Origin: VFJL01 sp037147395
GTDB lineage: Bacteria > Pseudomonadota > Gammaproteobacteria > Burkholderiales > Nitrosomonadaceae
Assembly: GCA_037147395.1 (NCBI GenBank)
Contig: JBAWVG010000007.1
Coordinates: 1 to 43,096 of the forward strand
Length of the DNA: 43,096 nt
Reading direction: 5' to 3'
Each line of letters starts with the position of its first letter. The stretch's first letter is position 1. The translations under genes and the position numbers were made by a program. Shown in pieces: positions 42,532-43,096 of this stretch. The notes under the pieces were generated by a model. That model worked only from the letters and a program-made list of their open reading frames with translations. It made no database searches and had not been told where the DNA came from.

Positions 42532-43096
42532 GTGACTAATCCGCTCACTCCGACACCTTATCGCTGGCACACAGTCTCTGATCTACAAGACCTACATGAT
42601 GCAGCACTGACTGCGATCCTTGATGCTGCAATGCTCGCCATTCAGAAGAGGGGAGCCTTCCACCTCGTCATCTCCGGGGGTGAGACCCCCCGTAAGATCT
42701 ACCAACAATTACGCACGGTTCAGACTGACTGGTCTAAATGGCATGTCTACTTTAGCGACGAGCGCTGCCTCCCCAAAACCGATAAAAATAGAAATTCACG
42801 CATGGCAGGTAATGCTTGGCTAGACCATGTCCCCATCCCTGAAGACCAGATACACATCATCCCCACTGAGATTGGAGCACCCCAAGCGGCTCTCAGATAT
42901 GCGGCGACGTTGAGCGCTGTTAAAATGTTTGATCTGGTGTTACTGGGACTGGGTGAGGATGGTCATACTGCAAGTCTATTCCCCAACCATGAATGGGGTG
43001 ATAAGCCTGACTCACCGGATACACTGGCAGTGATCGATGCTCCCAAACCACCCCCTCACCGCGTATCTCTCAGTGCAACACGGCTGAGCCGTTCCA
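42532..43096 (+). CDS. pgl: 6-phosphogluconolactonase, 5' part
   Basis: This enzyme hydrolyses 6-phosphogluconolactone in the oxidative pentose phosphate or Entner-Doudoroff path. The 188 codons present show FHLVISGGETPRKIYQQL, WHVYFSDERCLPKTDKNRNS and LVLLGLGEDGHTASLFPNH, the sugar-phosphate isomerase-like motifs of the family. The open frame begins after a TGA at 42529, and the GTG at 42532 is the first start, giving VTNPLTPTPYRWHTVSDL, which fits the family. The ribosome site is weak. The gene continues beyond the right edge. It follows the porin by 44 nt. Confidence 0.9.
   Translation, partial: MTNPLTPTPYRWHTVSDLQDLHDAALTAILDAAMLAIQKRGAFHLVISGGETPRKIYQQLRTVQTDWSKWHVYFSDERCLPKTDKNRNSRMAGNAWLDHVPIPEDQIHIIPTEIGAPQAALRYAATLSAVKMFDLVLLGLGEDGHTASLFPNHEWGDKPDSPDTLAVIDAPKPPPHRVSLSATRLSRS

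Noticed and set aside
1..43096. CRISPR arrays, tRNA/rRNA genes, insertion sequences, phage genes, restriction or defence systems
   Set aside because: Reading both strands showed no repeat-spacer pattern, cloverleaf-like tRNA sequence, transposase or integrase other than XerD, which is a housekeeping recombinase with intact neighbours.

Overview
The window is a densely packed stretch of proteobacterial chromosome with many start/stop overlaps, no phage or insertion-sequence genes, no tRNA or rRNA and no CRISPR array. Gene content points to a betaproteobacterium, possibly of the Nitrosomonadales type. The evidence is a complete System I cytochrome c maturation operon, a pepA-holC-valS block with a DUF2486-like segment before valS, the pyrG-eno-ftsB block, YaeQ, and a pyrophosphate-dependent phosphofructokinase next to a proton-pumping pyrophosphatase. 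The taxon is inferred from gene order and protein families, not from a marker gene comparison.

Layout. (1) 1-310: the start of a family 2 glycosyltransferase on the minus strand. (2) 626-7810: ccmABCDEFGHI, the haem export, chaperone and ligation machinery. (3) 7834-13190, minus: a 1367-residue hybrid sensor kinase translationally coupled to a periplasmic amide/urea/amino-acid-type binding protein, with no transporter genes alongside. (4) 13338-17063: accessory genes, namely an Old Yellow Enzyme reductase, a secreted eight-cysteine protein, a SemiSWEET-like membrane protein, two unrecognised small proteins and YaeQ. (5) 17124-21676, minus: ftsB, eno, pyrG, an L,D-transpeptidase-like protein and tadA. 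(6) 21843-25666: a PhoX-like (DUF839) protein, a methyltransferase and a TPR protein. (7) 25702-27103, minus: xerD and ogt. (8) 27274-32606: pepA, holC and valS, with an unusual N-terminal extension on ValS. (9) 32621-35810, minus: DUF2796, ABC ATPase, FtsX-type permease and DUF3299, resembling zinc-regulated loci. (10) 35993-40173: adk, PPi-dependent pfp and K+-independent hppA. (11) 40255 to the end: a GlcG/HbpS-like protein, an alginate-export-type porin and the start of 6-phosphogluconolactonase.

How the genes fit together. The ccm operon implies periplasmic c-type cytochromes. Pfp and HppA together imply pyrophosphate-linked, reversible glycolysis, in which PPi is an energy currency either consumed by Pfp or used to pump protons. 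Enolase and 6-phosphogluconolactonase belong to the same central sugar metabolism. The DUF2796/ABC/DUF3299 operon has a palindrome over its predicted promoter and probably handles a metal, most likely zinc.

The most unusual signals are in the adk leader. A good promoter is followed by an intrinsic-terminator-like hairpin with a T-run. A Shine-Dalgarno then sits 7 nt before an ATA codon exactly where the family's initiator ATG should be, and no in-frame ATG, GTG or TTG lies after the promoter. Other notable points are the ValS extension carrying repeated VPxLTxV motifs, the uncoupled binding-protein/kinase pair with a degenerate receiver domain, and strong inverted repeats at several gene boundaries.
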